This document shows positions 46,370 through 56,588 of a stretch of DNA of 64,000 bases, one piece after another. The DNA lies in the NCBI GenBank assembly GCA_907163375.1, contig CAJQUW010002196.1:124001-188000 (forward strand), read 5' to 3'. Below the pieces are notes generated by a model. It was not told where the DNA came from and ran no database searches. It saw only the letters and a program-made list of their open reading frames with translations. The position numbers and the translations under genes are program-made. Source of the DNA: Prostheceraeus crozeri (taxonomy: Eukaryota > Platyhelminthes > Polycladida > Euryleptidae). Within the stretch, counting starts at the first letter, position 1. Every line of letters begins with the position of its first letter.

Positions 46370-47269
46370 TCACCAAGGTAAAACCAAATCAATCACAAAG
46401 TCCTTTCGAACACATAGATCAGGGGCACATCTTTTGATAGACACGGACTCTAGAATATGTAAAGTATGACGCCACTGAGAAGTAAATAAAACTTTGAAAC
46501 GATTACAAGCATCACTGTTCGAACAGTCACAAACTTGAAGATGTCGTGTGATCGCACTATTTGCAACTCGAGTTGATCTCGGAGGGCAGCGCACTTCATT
46601 TGACATCCATTTTGGTACATGCTCACTTATGTGATCACAAAGACGCCTTTCAGTTCGGCCCACATACCTGTAACCACAAGTACACTCAAATTGATAGATT
46701 ACGTTGTGTTGGGCCTTCACTGTAAGTTTGTCTTTTGGCGACGACACTAGGATTTTCAAAGTAAGAAATGTCAACACAGGTTTGACAGCGTTAAAAAGTC
46801 GAAAACACTGGCGAACAGAACGTTTAAAAAAGGATGCCGCTTTATTGCTGATAAATGGAACACGAATAAAAATCAGTTTCGTCTCAGTACCAAAACATAC
46901 AGGTTCAACACTCACATGACATATATTTGTCAACAAAAAATGGAGGATAGTCATTCTCCATCAATGTTTTGAGCAAAACTGACAACTCATTGCTTATACT
47001 ATCTTCTGAACAAATACGATGCGCTCGAGTAGTTAAACTCTTAATAAGACCGGTTTTATAAGAGCGCGGAACAGAGCTAAAAATTAGTATAAAGACCGTT
47101 CCACGTGGTTTTACGAAACACCGACGTACGAATCGATCCATGACTGCGCCGAAAACACAAGACATCAAGAAAATTCAGAGTTATTACACTCAGTCTCCAT
47201 AGTAAACTCTATTGATGGATGCATGTTATTGAATAAAGAAACGAGATCAGTAATATTGAAATCATGGTC

Positions 47270-48009
47270 ATATATATATGAATACGAAATGTGCTCTCCT
47301 GCCCCACCGAGAATTGTACTCTCCTGCCCCACTTGTACATGAAGGGACCAGGGCCTACAACAATCGTCGGACCAGGCATTTGGAGGTGCTCTGACTGTCA
47401 TATATCTTCATTCATATCAGTACATATCACAGCACAATCATATTCCGCAAAAGCTAACTCTAAATATGAAAATTGAGGGCCTACAGCAATCGATCGTCGG
47501 ACCAGGCATTTGGAGGTTCTCTGACAGCCATAGCACTTCTTTCACATCAGTACATATCAATGCACAATCATATTCCGCAAAAGCTAACTCTAAATACGAA
47601 AATTGAGGGCCTACAGCAATGGACGGACCATGCATTTGGAGGTGCTCTGACTGTCATATATCTCAGTACATATCACAGCACGATCATATTCCGCAAAAGC
47701 TAACTCTAAATACGAAAATTGAAGGGACCAGGGCCTACAGCAATCGTCGGACCAGGCATTTGGAGGCGCTGACAGCCATAGAACTTCTTTCACAACAGTA
47801 CATATCAATGCACAATCATATTCCGCAAAAGCTCATACGTGGGGCAGGAGAGTCAGTGGGGCAGGAGTGCACATGGGGGCAGGAGCGTACAGTTGTGGGG
47901 CAGGGGCGTACATTTCATATTCGTCCGTGGGGCAGGAGAGTACAAGTGGGGCAGGAGAGTACAAGTGGGGCAGGAGAGTACAATTCGGTGGGGCAGGAGC
48001 GCACATTTC

Positions 48010-48040
<31 letters not shown>
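47270..48040. mobile_element. Minisatellite-bearing foldback insertion inside the Penelope element
   Basis: Inverted repeats of about 55 bp lie at 47283-47340 and 47955-48012 (outer TACGAAATGTGC, inner CTCCTGCCCCAC units), bordered by TA runs. Inside are four tandem units of 115-137 bp (starting near 47341, 47478, 47607 and 47722; core ACCAGGCATTTGGAGG) and a run of 19-21 bp units (GTGGGGCAGGAGAGTACAA). It splits the Penelope frame between YVDD and the next conserved segment. Confidence 0.8.
48011..48040. repeat. (TA)n microsatellite
   Basis: 30 bp of pure TA at the edge of the insertion. Confidence 0.95.
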
Positions 48041-48042
<2 letters not shown>

Positions 48043-49795
48043 GGAGACATCATCAACGTAACGCACAAAATAAATACAAACCCTGTCAATGTGAGGTACC
48101 TCTTTGGATTCCAAAAATCCAAGAAAAATTTCTGTGTAGAGAGGGCCAAGACAACTGCCCATGCCCACACCATCTGTTTGTCGAAAAAAGTTATCATCAA
48201 AAAGAAACTGGACATCTTTCGTACAGAGCTCAAGAAGTTCTCGTAAGGTGTCCAGACTCATGCCACACAAGTCAAAGTCTTGCTCAGCCATCGTAGAAAT
48301 AATAATGTCCTTCGTCTCTGACACTGGCACTGAAGTGAAAAGTGACTGTACATCAAAAGATATTCAATTAGACAAATCATGCTGTCTCACGTTTCTCCCA
48401 GATTCAAATGAGTTTAATGGTGTATCGATTGTAAAATTCCTTCACAGGCTTAAGAATTCTAGTCAACCAAGCTGCTGTCTTGTGAGTTGGGGAACCGCTC
48501 ATTGACAAAATCGGATGAAGTGGAACTCCAGATTTGTGGATATTTGGTAACCCATAGAGTCTTGGCACAAAGTGACCAAAGGACAGTAGCGAGGAGCGAA
48601 ACTTTTCGAATATCACTGCCGTACAAAATTAAGCCCATCGTACCATTCTGAAACTATTCTATCAGTTTCATTAACATAGATATCGACACAACTCCTCCAC
48701 AGTAATGAAACTGATAGAATAGTTGCAAAATGGTTTGATGGACTTAAATTTGTTTTTTGGGCAATCAGCTGAATTATGTGACTTTTTTGGCTCTCTTTGT
48801 GATTTTGGCTTTTATGGATCATTTCTGGCTTTTCTGGAAATTATCATTTACCGGGGAATGATAACTCACTCAATGACTGACTATGGCTATGGGAATAATA
48901 CAAATTTGAAGTTTGCCAGTAAGCGGATGGGCCGATTTTAATAAAACTTACATGTTCTTGCAGCTGATGACACCAGCATTCTTCTAAATCCAAACTTGAA
49001 AGCTCCAGCGATAAAACAGCAAAAGCTATTCAGTTGTGTGCAGTTGACAGTTAAAAACATTGTTTTACCCAACAAATAGCGCAGATTGCAGAATCAGGTA
49101 AAAGTGCAAACTGAGTGATTTCATAGCAAATGTTGACGGAATTCGAAAGAAAATTATATCATCTGAAAGCTCATCAAAAGCGTGTTTCAATGGTGATAAT
49201 CTTAATTTTATATATTGACAAATTTCGTATGCAGGTGTCGGTGAATAATTTGATCAAAAATTCATAGATCTGAGTCTGCTGACCACAGCTGACCAGACAC
49301 AACCTAAATGCTCTTCCAAATTAAGGTGCTTAACATAACCTTTCACAAGGTTCAAAGGTTATTGAAATTGAGCATCTTCATCAATGAAAAAATCGTGTCA
49401 GACATTTTTGGCAACAATTTTTCGGTAAACTTATTAGTAGGCCCTATTGTATCTTTCTGCACATTCAACTAATCCTAAAGACGCACATCAGGATGAAACT
49501 GACTGATAGCTCATGTTGTCTGCCAACTTTCATAAAAACTTCAGTCGTCTTCTTGTTGAAATCCTGTATCAAAGAAGACGTCCAATTTATTTTCATGATG
49601 TCTACTGACCACAACTGACCACTTATGAAAATGACATATGCGCCAAAATAATCTATGGAGCATAAGGTCTCATATGGTATATCGCTTATTAAAATTGAAC
49701 TAGGGTTTCAACACGTCAACACGAAAATTACATTTGAAAATGGGTTAATTTTTTTGTGCAATTATTTTTGAAACGATCTGTAAGTGCATGCCTAA

Positions 49796-49823
49796 TATAT
49801 ATATATATATGTATATATATATA
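49796..49823. repeat. (TA)n microsatellite
   Basis: Near-pure TA with one GT interruption. Confidence 0.9.
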
Positions 49824-50107
49824 TTTCACAACATTCAAAATACAACATTGGGAGAACCGTAACTCATGTAATAGTGAATCTAAACTAAAAGCAAAGTGTA
49901 GAGCGTCAATCAAGAAATTTATAACAATCGACTGCACTTTCAAAATAATTTACTCATTATCAGTTAGTTGCGATATGAAATATTTTATTTGATATTAGTC
50001 GAGAATTTAAGAAAGTAAGATTGATGGTAGCATATAACATCCAGTTTGATTTATTATTACTGTATTATTATTATTGAGCCTGCACAGTCAATCAAAAGAA
50101 TTCAAAT

Positions 50108-50109
<2 letters not shown>

Positions 50110-50148
<39 letters not shown>
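50110..50148. repeat. (TA)n microsatellite
   Basis: 39 bp of pure TA, 57 bp before the hairpin. Confidence 0.95.
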
Positions 50149-50152
<4 letters not shown>

Positions 50153-50204
50153 CGAGGAATTGAATCAATTTCCGTCAAAGTGCTCAACTGTGAAAGGAGC
50201 AACG

Positions 50205-50250
50205 TATACCCAAAGTTAGGAGGAGTTCTGAGTTTTTCCTCCTAACTTTG

Positions 50251-50256
<6 letters not shown>
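50205..50256. repeat. Perfect 20-bp hairpin next to a TA repeat
   Basis: The arm TATACCCAAAGTTAGGAGGA (50205-50224) and its exact complement (50237-50256) flank a 12-nt loop. The right arm leads directly into a TA repeat. Confidence 0.95.

Positions 50257-50293
<37 letters not shown>
50253..50293. repeat. (TA)n microsatellite
   Basis: About 40 bp of TA running out of the hairpin's right arm. Confidence 0.95.
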
Positions 50294-50295
<2 letters not shown>

Positions 50296-52322
50296 TAAGC
50301 TTTGGAAATGGTAAACCGAAGTTATATCCTGGTTTAATCAATCATCATAAATATTCAAATATTTACACTACCTGATAGTGTTTCTGAACTGGATACTGAA
50401 AAAATTGAAGCGATATACATGTACTGTGTACGATTTATTTTTGTGAGACCTATTTCAAATCGATGATTGATAGTGTGCTAATTGCTCACCATCACTTAAA
50501 ATAATGAGTATTACTTGTTGCCGATGACAAATTATTCTTCCACTATATTGAGGTACAAAACTTGTAGATAGAATTTAGCAATGACACATCATCAGATCAG
50601 TAAGAACCGATTTCCAAAAGGTTTAAATCAATAGTAAATTGAGGCAGGACTTGAAACTGTTGACATTAGATTGAATGCATTTCGCACTACATTGAAACAC
50701 ATAAAGCTTGCATGATTAGAGTTTAATAATGATCCACCTTTATATTTTTGCTGATTAATCGGATAACCCATTTCCTCAACAAAAAACTAACATTTCATCT
50801 TCATGATTTTCACACTGACGATGATATTGACCTTTAAAAAAAGTAGTCAAATAGATAAATTCAACTAAATTCAAAACATGATAAATATAGACTCTATTTT
50901 TTCAACATCTCTGACATTCAATGACGTTTCACCGCGCAGTAATTTTACCATCGTTTTATATCATTTCCTGCATCATTTATCATGAAGTACTTCGTTCAAA
51001 ATAGTTGATGGGAGCACAGCATTGTATCTGTACTGTTAGAGATTGCAGTTCAAGAATCAATCATGTACATTGTTCTAGATCATCAGTTCATGATAATTGA
51101 TCATTAGTGTACGTTAACTGCAGTGTTCTTTGCCATGATATGTGTTCATCACAAATTCATGAACGACAATGTCTCATAATAAAACCTGAAGACGTAGCTG
51201 AAATTCAAGTGGAGTAGTCTAGTAGTAGTAGGAGTGGATGACAAGTAATTAATTGCGACTGCTGCAGCTGGTGAATCTAGGGAGTGAAAGCAGAAAGTGC
51301 ATCTAAAAATGTATCTTTCCTTGCTTTCTCATAAGTCTTCAAATGATAGATTCAGAAGTTAAATTCTTTAGGCGCTCCAGTTGGCAAAAGTTGACTGTGT
51401 AGTAGCAATATAGTTTTTCAGTCACGCTAAAACTTCGAACTTCGCATGCAAATGAAAACTAAATAGTTTGGCTTACGTGGTATGTTGATAAATTTTCCTT
51501 GCATGAATTATATCAAAATATCCACTGACATGAATCAAAAATCGCAAAATTACTTCTCTCGATATTTGTTATTCATTGCTATCATTGTCATTATCATTTG
51601 TTGCTTATGGTTATCCATTGTCATCATTTGACTAAAGTGCGTATGTAATTTTGGTAATAAAGTTTCTTATCGCAGCAGGATAAGTCTACCAATAATAATA
51701 CTAACAACAACAGCAGAGGAAAGACTGCTAAAACTATTTCTTATTCCCTTCCTTTTTTTATAAAGGAAAGGAGCATGAGATCTTAGAAGCGTCCAAATAA
51801 GTAATTCTATTTTAAACAAAAACGACGCTAAAATACAGGTTGATTTTAAAACTTTCAAGACCTCAGCAATTTATCCTAATAAATATTAAGTTCCTCTGTG
51901 TTTAGCATCCAACGTGATATATTATTACATATGCAGACAGTTCTCAAACTGCTACATAGGCTAGACACGGAGACACAAATCACGAGAGTGAATGAGCATT
52001 TGAGAGGAAAGCCAGCCTCTACCGAAGTGAATTGTCATCCACATAAAGCTAGCCAAGAGGACTTCTAAGTTTTGTTCAGAAGTGTTCACAACCGTATCGC
52101 AGTGACACTGCATCAGATCAAGTGTCAATGTCCTAATAAATGAGAACTCTTCATCTGTATCTCTCCACATGTTCTAATTTTAGCATCTTTTAGTGCATTG
52201 CATTGATCATGAATATCATCTATGTATAAAAACTGTTGACTCTTCCATTGTACTGTTCTGAAGATGGGTTTTAAGTAAGCTCGAAATCGATCGACGGACA
52301 TGGTCGCTCTCTCATGTGTATT

Positions 52323-52502
52323 TAGCGGAACCACCCAGAGAAACAATTATTTATTACAGCAAGATTCTATTCTAGACAACTTCTACTTTATCTCAATTTC
52401 AGCTTCCTGATCACGAATCTCGGCTCAGATTCCACAAATTAGCAGTCGTTATTGAGATTTCAAGTTTAAAGATAAAAGTGTCCCCGCTGGGTGGTTCCGC
52501 TA
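52323..52502. repeat. Small MITE-like element, 16-bp inverted ends
   Basis: TAGCGGAACCACCCAG at 52323-52338 and its exact complement at 52487-52502, 180 bp overall. The outer TA could be the target. Weaker inverted similarity continues a few bases further out. Confidence 0.6.
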
Positions 52503-53319
52503 ACTTCGTACACGTTGCTCTCTCTGCGAAAAGTTATTACTAATATTATTATTATCATTATTATTCTTGCAGTAACAGAAATAAACGGCATCCAATCCTA
52601 GATTTTATGTCACAAACATCATAAGGACAGATCAATAGCCTAGCTCTCTTAAAGCTCGATGGAATAATAACGCTAGAATACCAGATAACTCTTGGAACTT
52701 GCATAGAACTGCATGGATAATTGCATAGAACTTCAATTTTTCATGAACGTTGGTACTCAATATTATTAATTGTTGCAGGATCATTATGCCACCATTAAGT
52801 TGACGCAAAAATCACCGCTACATAATTTTACATTGACACTGCTATATTATAACGTCAATTGCCTTGCATCATGACGAGGAATGTCTTTTATGGGAATTTC
52901 AGTCTCAATTTCACTCTGATACCGTATACAGTGCGGTATACAGACAGTATACAAATGATCCGTTTATAGTGTCCGAAGAGTTCCGTATCCATTGGTGCTG
53001 AGAGTGTATAAAGAGAACGGATTTTATTCCAAATGTACATGTCAAACATCAGGAGTACAGTCCGCTCTCTTCATACACGGACTAAAGAACATGTCAAAAA
53101 TAGAGACTACAGCATGTTCAAGCATCACCAAAGTTGTCCTCCAAACCTGGTGTTTCCTTTTATATCAAAATTATAGCATCTGATACTAATAGCAATACTT
53201 TACGCTTCAGAGACGCTATAAATTATCTATGAAACCAAGCCTCAACAACACATATTATTGTACATCATTTCAGACATTGATATTTAGGCCAGTAGTAAGC
53301 AAGTGACAAACACTCGACC

Positions 53320-53870
53320 GGCGCCCCCCCTCCCTCTGGAACGGCAGAGTGTCGTGGTCGGCCGCCGTGGTGCTTCGGGTCTGAGTCCCCCCCCCCTGGA
53401 ACGACAGAGGTTGTGGTCTGTCGTGGTGTGCCGGCCAGGTGGGTTCCCGTTCACAACATGTTCGTCGACTCCCCCCCCCCTCTGCAACGACAGAGTGTGA
53501 GACTCGGGTGAGTTGGTCCGACCGCCTGGTTGACGTGGGCGACCGTCTAGGTTGACGTGGGCGACCGTCTAGGTTGTCGTGGATGGTGAAATGGCTGCCA
53601 GATTCGGATTCAGCGTAAAATTCTGCATCGGTAGGGTGAGTTTCAAGGCAATCGGCGAGAAAAAATTTTTCTTCAAAATTTTAAATGAGTTAGAATTTGG
53701 GACGTTTTGGTGTGTAGCGCCCAAACGAAGCATCGGATGAGAAAACGGAGGCCAGATTCGGAATCTACGTGAAATTTTGGGTTAGGAAGGATGTTTCCAG
53801 CGAAATCGGAGAGAAAAAATTTTCGGCTGACGTCCCCCCCCCTCTGGACAGCTTGCTTGGATTTTGGCTT
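53320..53870. repeat. C-run minisatellite and longer repeats at the left of Polinton 2
   Basis: At least four degenerate copies of a C8-C12 run followed by CTCTGGAACGACAGAG (near 53325, 53385, 53470 and 53835). Tandem 21-bp units (GGTTGACGTGGGCGACCGTC) lie at about 53528-53575. A duplicated segment starts GCCAGATTCGGA at about 53595 and 53750. The GC-rich composition differs sharply from the flank. This may be the left terminal repeat of Polinton 2, but the right end is outside the window, so it cannot be confirmed. Confidence 0.6.
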
Positions 53871-54047
53871 CCAGTGGACGGATTTTGTCGTGCGATAGCT
53901 CGTTTGAAAGCTAAGAGTGAGACAAATTCAGTGAAAGAATCGGCTTGTTCCTATCTGTCTTCGTTTAGATGTGAGACGCCATTTAAGATTTTGGGACATT
54001 GGCGAAAAACGACAGAGTTAGATTTCGAATCAGCTTGATGTTATTGT

Positions 54048-54150
54048 CCAATGAGGATCATCATCCAATGAGAATCAAGCATTTCTTTATAAATAGCGAG
54101 CCTTCCACAGTGCGAATCATTCCATCGTTGAATCACACGAGTGACGGACG
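54048..54150 (+). promoter_or_regulatory. Composite RNA polymerase II core promoter of Polinton 2
   Basis: Two CCAAT boxes (54048-54052 and 54065-54069) sit in 14-bp direct repeats (TCCAATGAGRATCA). A TATAAATA box is at 54088-54095. A perfect initiator TCATTCC has its A at 54119, 31 bp downstream of the TATA start. GGACG at +28 to +32 (54146-54150) fits the downstream promoter element. The leader ATG is at 54198. Confidence 0.8.
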
Positions 54151-54197
54151 CACATTTTCTCTCTCTCTCTAGTTCCCTGTTCTATTATCCAACTAAA

Positions 54198-54973
54198 ATG
54201 GTAAGTCGCTACTTCCCTCCCTCTCCTCCCTTGAACGTAAACTTAATACAATCTTTTTTCATTTTCAGGCATCTACTCCATCTGCTGCACTAGTAGGACA
54301 AAATGGCGGTCAAACGTTACAAGGTTCGCTACGGTCAGATCATCTACAACTGAGGCCAGTGGAAGAAACATCCAAGGTACATAATCCTACACCGCTACAG
54401 CGTAAATTTAAACAAGCCTTGCGTTATGATGATCATAGCGTAGTACTCCAAACGGGAATGCTCCCTTCCACGGATGTTAAGATAATGCACAATCAGTATG
54501 GGGACTACATACTGATCCCCGTGAGTCCGTACATTCGCCACCAACTTGATATTATTGAGGAGTACGTGACATTAAATATGGACATTCCTACTCCTCTTGC
54601 TCAAGAGTGGAAGGCGAGAGATGACAAGGATACTCCCTATAGAAAGATTTGGGATGGTAATCACATTTGCCTACCGGTATCACATTGGTGTACTTACTAT
54701 AAGAAGGAGGGAGATCATTCAATACCCATCAGATGTGATGAGCTCGGAGAAGGTACTTGGGATATCCTTTTCAAAGTGAATGGGCTATATTATGGTCGAC
54801 ACAAGGATAATAAAATAGCCTCTCTCTCCATGCATATGGAATCCATCCTATATATTCCGAAACCACCCAACGTGGACGACATAATTGATCAAATCCTTAA
54901 CAGCAGTGGTACGAAGCGCAAGTCGGAGAAGAATGCTACATCAAAACGCAAATCAAAGAAGGAGAATTGCTAG
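54198..54973 (+). CDS. Spliced early gene of unknown function (leader ATG plus 68-bp intron)
   Basis: The ATG at 54198-54200 is followed at once by a perfect donor GTAAGT. The intron runs 54201-54268 and ends CTTTTTTCATTTTCAG. Exon 2 (54269-54973) is open from its first base in the required phase, giving a protein of about 236 residues starting M-A-S-T-P. The body is beta-rich (QYGDYILIPVSPYI, ICLPVSHWCTYY, WDILFKVNGLYYGRH). The C-terminus is a basic nuclear-type tail (KRKSEKNATSKRKSKK). No family recognised. A single-strand DNA-binding or regulatory role is possible. As the first gene after the main promoter it is probably expressed early. Confidence 0.75.
54201..54268 (+). other. Intron directly after the start codon
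   Basis: 68 bp, GTAAGT donor, pyrimidine-rich acceptor TTTTCAG. The intron lies in phase 0 right after ATG, so any downstream acceptor in the right phase could share this start codon. Confidence 0.85.
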
Positions 54974-55007
54974 TCCTTTCCTAACTCTACCCTATGACAA
55001 TTCGCTT

Positions 55008-55133
55008 ATGTGCTTTGAGTGTCGTAGACGTGGTCTTATTAGATACATTTTACTTCTTCGTTGCCATCATATCATTTGTGTATTTTGTCGTGAAAAGCAT
55101 CGATGTAATTCTTCATTTTGTAATATGTTATAG
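55008..55133 (+). CDS. Mini RING-like zinc-binding protein 1
   Basis: 41 residues from ATG 55008. The Cys/His spacing is CFEC, 14 residues, CHHIICVFC, then HRC and FC, close to a RING finger (C-x2-C, C-x-H-x2-C-x2-C) but with an x4 gap in the last pair. It is very short, so it may be an exon of a longer spliced protein. Compare the clearer RING protein at 56371. Possible ubiquitin-ligase activity is inference. Confidence 0.45.
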   Translation: MCFECRRRGLIRYILLLRCHHIICVFCREKHRCNSSFCNML

Positions 55134-55167
55134 AACGTTTCCTTAGATGTGTAAATTTCCGTTTTAG

Positions 55168-55715
55168 GCTTCTATCATCATTTTTATGGATTGTGAGGGT
55201 GAACCTGTACAGGAGCTCAGTGCTATTGCTATGAACAATTGGACATATCAGATTGTTAGTGTCTATCATCAACATGCCAACTGCGATCCCAATGTTGATC
55301 AATGGGCGAGAAAACACATTCATGGACTTAATCTGAAATATTTGCAAGACTATGGCTTTCTTGTGAAAGTGCTCTTCTTATTGACTTTAAACGATGGTTA
55401 GCTGCTTTCAATGTTATACGCATCTTTTGTAATAATCCTGGTAAGGAGAGGAAAGTATTTCCCAATCTAATCATTGATGATATTTTGCTCCCGCCTTGGG
55501 ATAGTAGAGTGAATCAACATTATCATGAAGTCACGAAACGTTTTAAGGATTTGTGTGTTCCTATTTTGTCTGTTCGTTGTAGTAGCTACGTTCATAACCA
55601 ATGCTTCTTTCCTCCTTACCTCAACACTGCCAAAGTCCTGTATGGTTATCATTGCTCGCTGTATGATAGTTATCAGCTGTATCTATTTTATCTCTTTCAA
55701 ACCATTGATTTATAA
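55168..55715 (+). pseudogene. DEDD-type 3'-5' exonuclease, one frameshift
   Basis: Piece 1 reads from an acceptor AG at 55166-55167: a hydrophobic strand then MDCEGEPVQEL, the DxE motif I of DnaQ-like exonucleases. Piece 2 (another frame, clear from about 55370 to 55715) has NLIIDDILLPPWDSR, YVHNQCFFPPYLN and YGYHCSLYDSYQLYLFYL, with His and Asp placed like motif III. The break is near 55365. The first ATG (55186) would cut the motif I strand in half. Splicing from the leader ATG (54200) gives M-A-S plus the full strand in frame, so a shared leader is likely. A role in DNA repair or replication is inferred. Confidence 0.6.
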
Positions 55716-55802
55716 TGCATGCTTGTTACCGTTATTCAATAAATGTTACTATGAGAAGAGTTGTTGTTTTCATGCAATGGATGGGTTAGTTAAAGGGCGA
55801 TC

Positions 55803-56213
55803 ATGTCTTTCTCAAACGACTGCGGAACACTACGTTTTCATAGGCAAAGTTTAAAAGGAGCTGTTCAAGATTATGTGATAAATTTTCATAAAGATGAGAC
55901 CGACATCGAAGCAGTGGTCGATGATGCTAGCACTCTATTTCTAGAGTTAATGAATGCATTCTCTGATAGCATTGTCATGGCGCGATTAGTTGCGAAAATT
56001 AAGTTTAGTCATTTTGGAAAGGAAGAGGTGGAAAGTCGCTCTTTCCATTTTGCTTCTTATTCAATGGAAGTGGTAGATCACCCCGAAGAATTTTTTAAAA
56101 GACATATGATAAAAATTGCTGAACGTCTTAACGCATTTAACCATCATGGTAGCAGTCTAGTGATTGAAGCGATTTCAGATATTCACATTCAACTTTCCAT
56201 AAAGAAAAATTGA
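55803..56213 (+). CDS. Stand-alone domain like the N-terminal region of Polinton PolB
   Basis: 136 residues from ATG 55803. The order of elements matches a domain I know upstream of the polymerase in many aquatic Polintons: GTLRFHRQSLKGAVQDYVI, a helical middle, ARLVAKIKFSHFG, a beta strand SFHFASYSMEVV, then RLNAFNHHGSSLVIEAISDIHIQLS (the family often has GSGW at this point). Here it is a separate complete frame without polymerase motifs. It may assist replication, or the polymerase itself may be elsewhere. Confidence is moderate because this is pattern memory. Confidence 0.5.
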   Translation: MSFSNDCGTLRFHRQSLKGAVQDYVINFHKDETDIEAVVDDASTLFLELMNAFSDSIVMARLVAKIKFSHFGKEEVESRSFHFASYSMEVVDHPEEFFKRHMIKIAERLNAFNHHGSSLVIEAISDIHIQLSIKKN

Positions 56214-56370
56214 AAATGCAGTGGTACTTAATTGTAGCACAACTGGTTTTCGAGCTATGTCTGCTCACTCTCGAAGTATATTCCTTCTGTACATGCGTCT
56301 ATTATTTAGAAAAGGCTAGCAAATTCATATCTTCAAAAGACTTGCTATAGACATCAGTAACGGTGAAACT
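56214..56370. other. Short intergenic region of Polinton 2
   Basis: 157 bp with no clear coding frame between the PolB-N-like gene and the RING gene. Confidence 0.4.
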
Positions 56371-56580
56371 ATGTGTTGCGATGTATGTAAGCGAAAGGAT
56401 GGAAATGAAAAGCGCATCTTCAAGAGATGTAAGCATGCTTTTTGTCAACGCTGTTTCATACGTAATTGCATTCAACTTTGCCAATGTAACCACTGTGACA
56501 TTGCTCATTTCGAGTGTCACTATGTCGCAATAGTTAGTACCTATGCAAATGTGGTAAAGATAGGTTTTAGCAAAGACTAA
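56371..56580 (+). CDS. RING-finger protein 2 (E3 ligase-like)
   Basis: 69 residues from ATG 56371. A complete RING-HC pattern: CDVC (residues 3-6), 13 residues, C-K-H, A-F-C, CQRC, then CNHC closing the second zinc site. The remaining 20 residues are hydrophobic. Viral RING proteins commonly redirect host ubiquitin. Here the small size suggests a minimal E3 or adaptor. It sits just upstream of the virion core gene. The frame is intact. Confidence 0.7.
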   Translation: MCCDVCKRKDGNEKRIFKRCKHAFCQRCFIRNCIQLCQCNHCDIAHFECHYVAIVSTYANVVKIGFSKD

Positions 56581-56588
56581 CACGGAAA

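Larger units (their letters stand above)
46370..48822 (-). pseudogene. Penelope-like retroelement (RT plus GIY-YIG), decayed
   Basis: Reading minus from 48822: a SEWYDGLNFV segment, then PRLYGLPNIHKSGVPLHPILS (RT motif 1-2 region), GVGMGSCLGPLYTEIFL (motif 4), and FVRYVDDV (catalytic YVDD). An insertion at 47270-48040 interrupts it. Then MHPSIEFTME, PRSYKTGLIKSLTTRAHRI, and a C-terminal GIY-YIG endonuclease: VIYQFECTCGYRYVGRTERR and EHVPKW. It ends at 46370. Family knowledge: Penelope elements prime from telomere-like or nicked ends using these two domains. Frameshifts and the insertion make this copy inactive. Confidence 0.9.
48823..53300. other. Intergenic DNA with TA repeats
   Basis: No gene recognised. 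Reading frames at 49728, 51667, 52125 and 52992 have no domain. It holds TA repeats, one strong hairpin and one small MITE-like element, listed separately. Confidence 0.5.

Noticed and set aside
47438-48330. Several overlapping frames with repeated APNAWSDDCC- or GQEST-like units
   Set aside because: Translations of the minisatellite and TA repeat, not genes. Only the Penelope part (GVGMGSCLGPL, YVDD) is real.
52125-52346. 73-codon minus frame MFLWVVPLNTHERA
   Set aside because: Overlaps the end of the MITE-like repeat. No family match from memory.
53284-53500. Proline- and glycine-rich frames on both strands
   Set aside because: Products of C/G runs in the minisatellite.
53769-54038. 89-codon frame upstream of the Polinton 2 promoter
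   Set aside because: It lies in duplicated non-coding sequence before the TATA box, has no domain, and its paralogous segment at 53590 is not open.
55525-55854. 109-codon plus frame within the exonuclease
   Set aside because: Hydrophobic shadow frame. The frame with NLIIDDILLPP and YGYHCSLYDSY is the conserved one.
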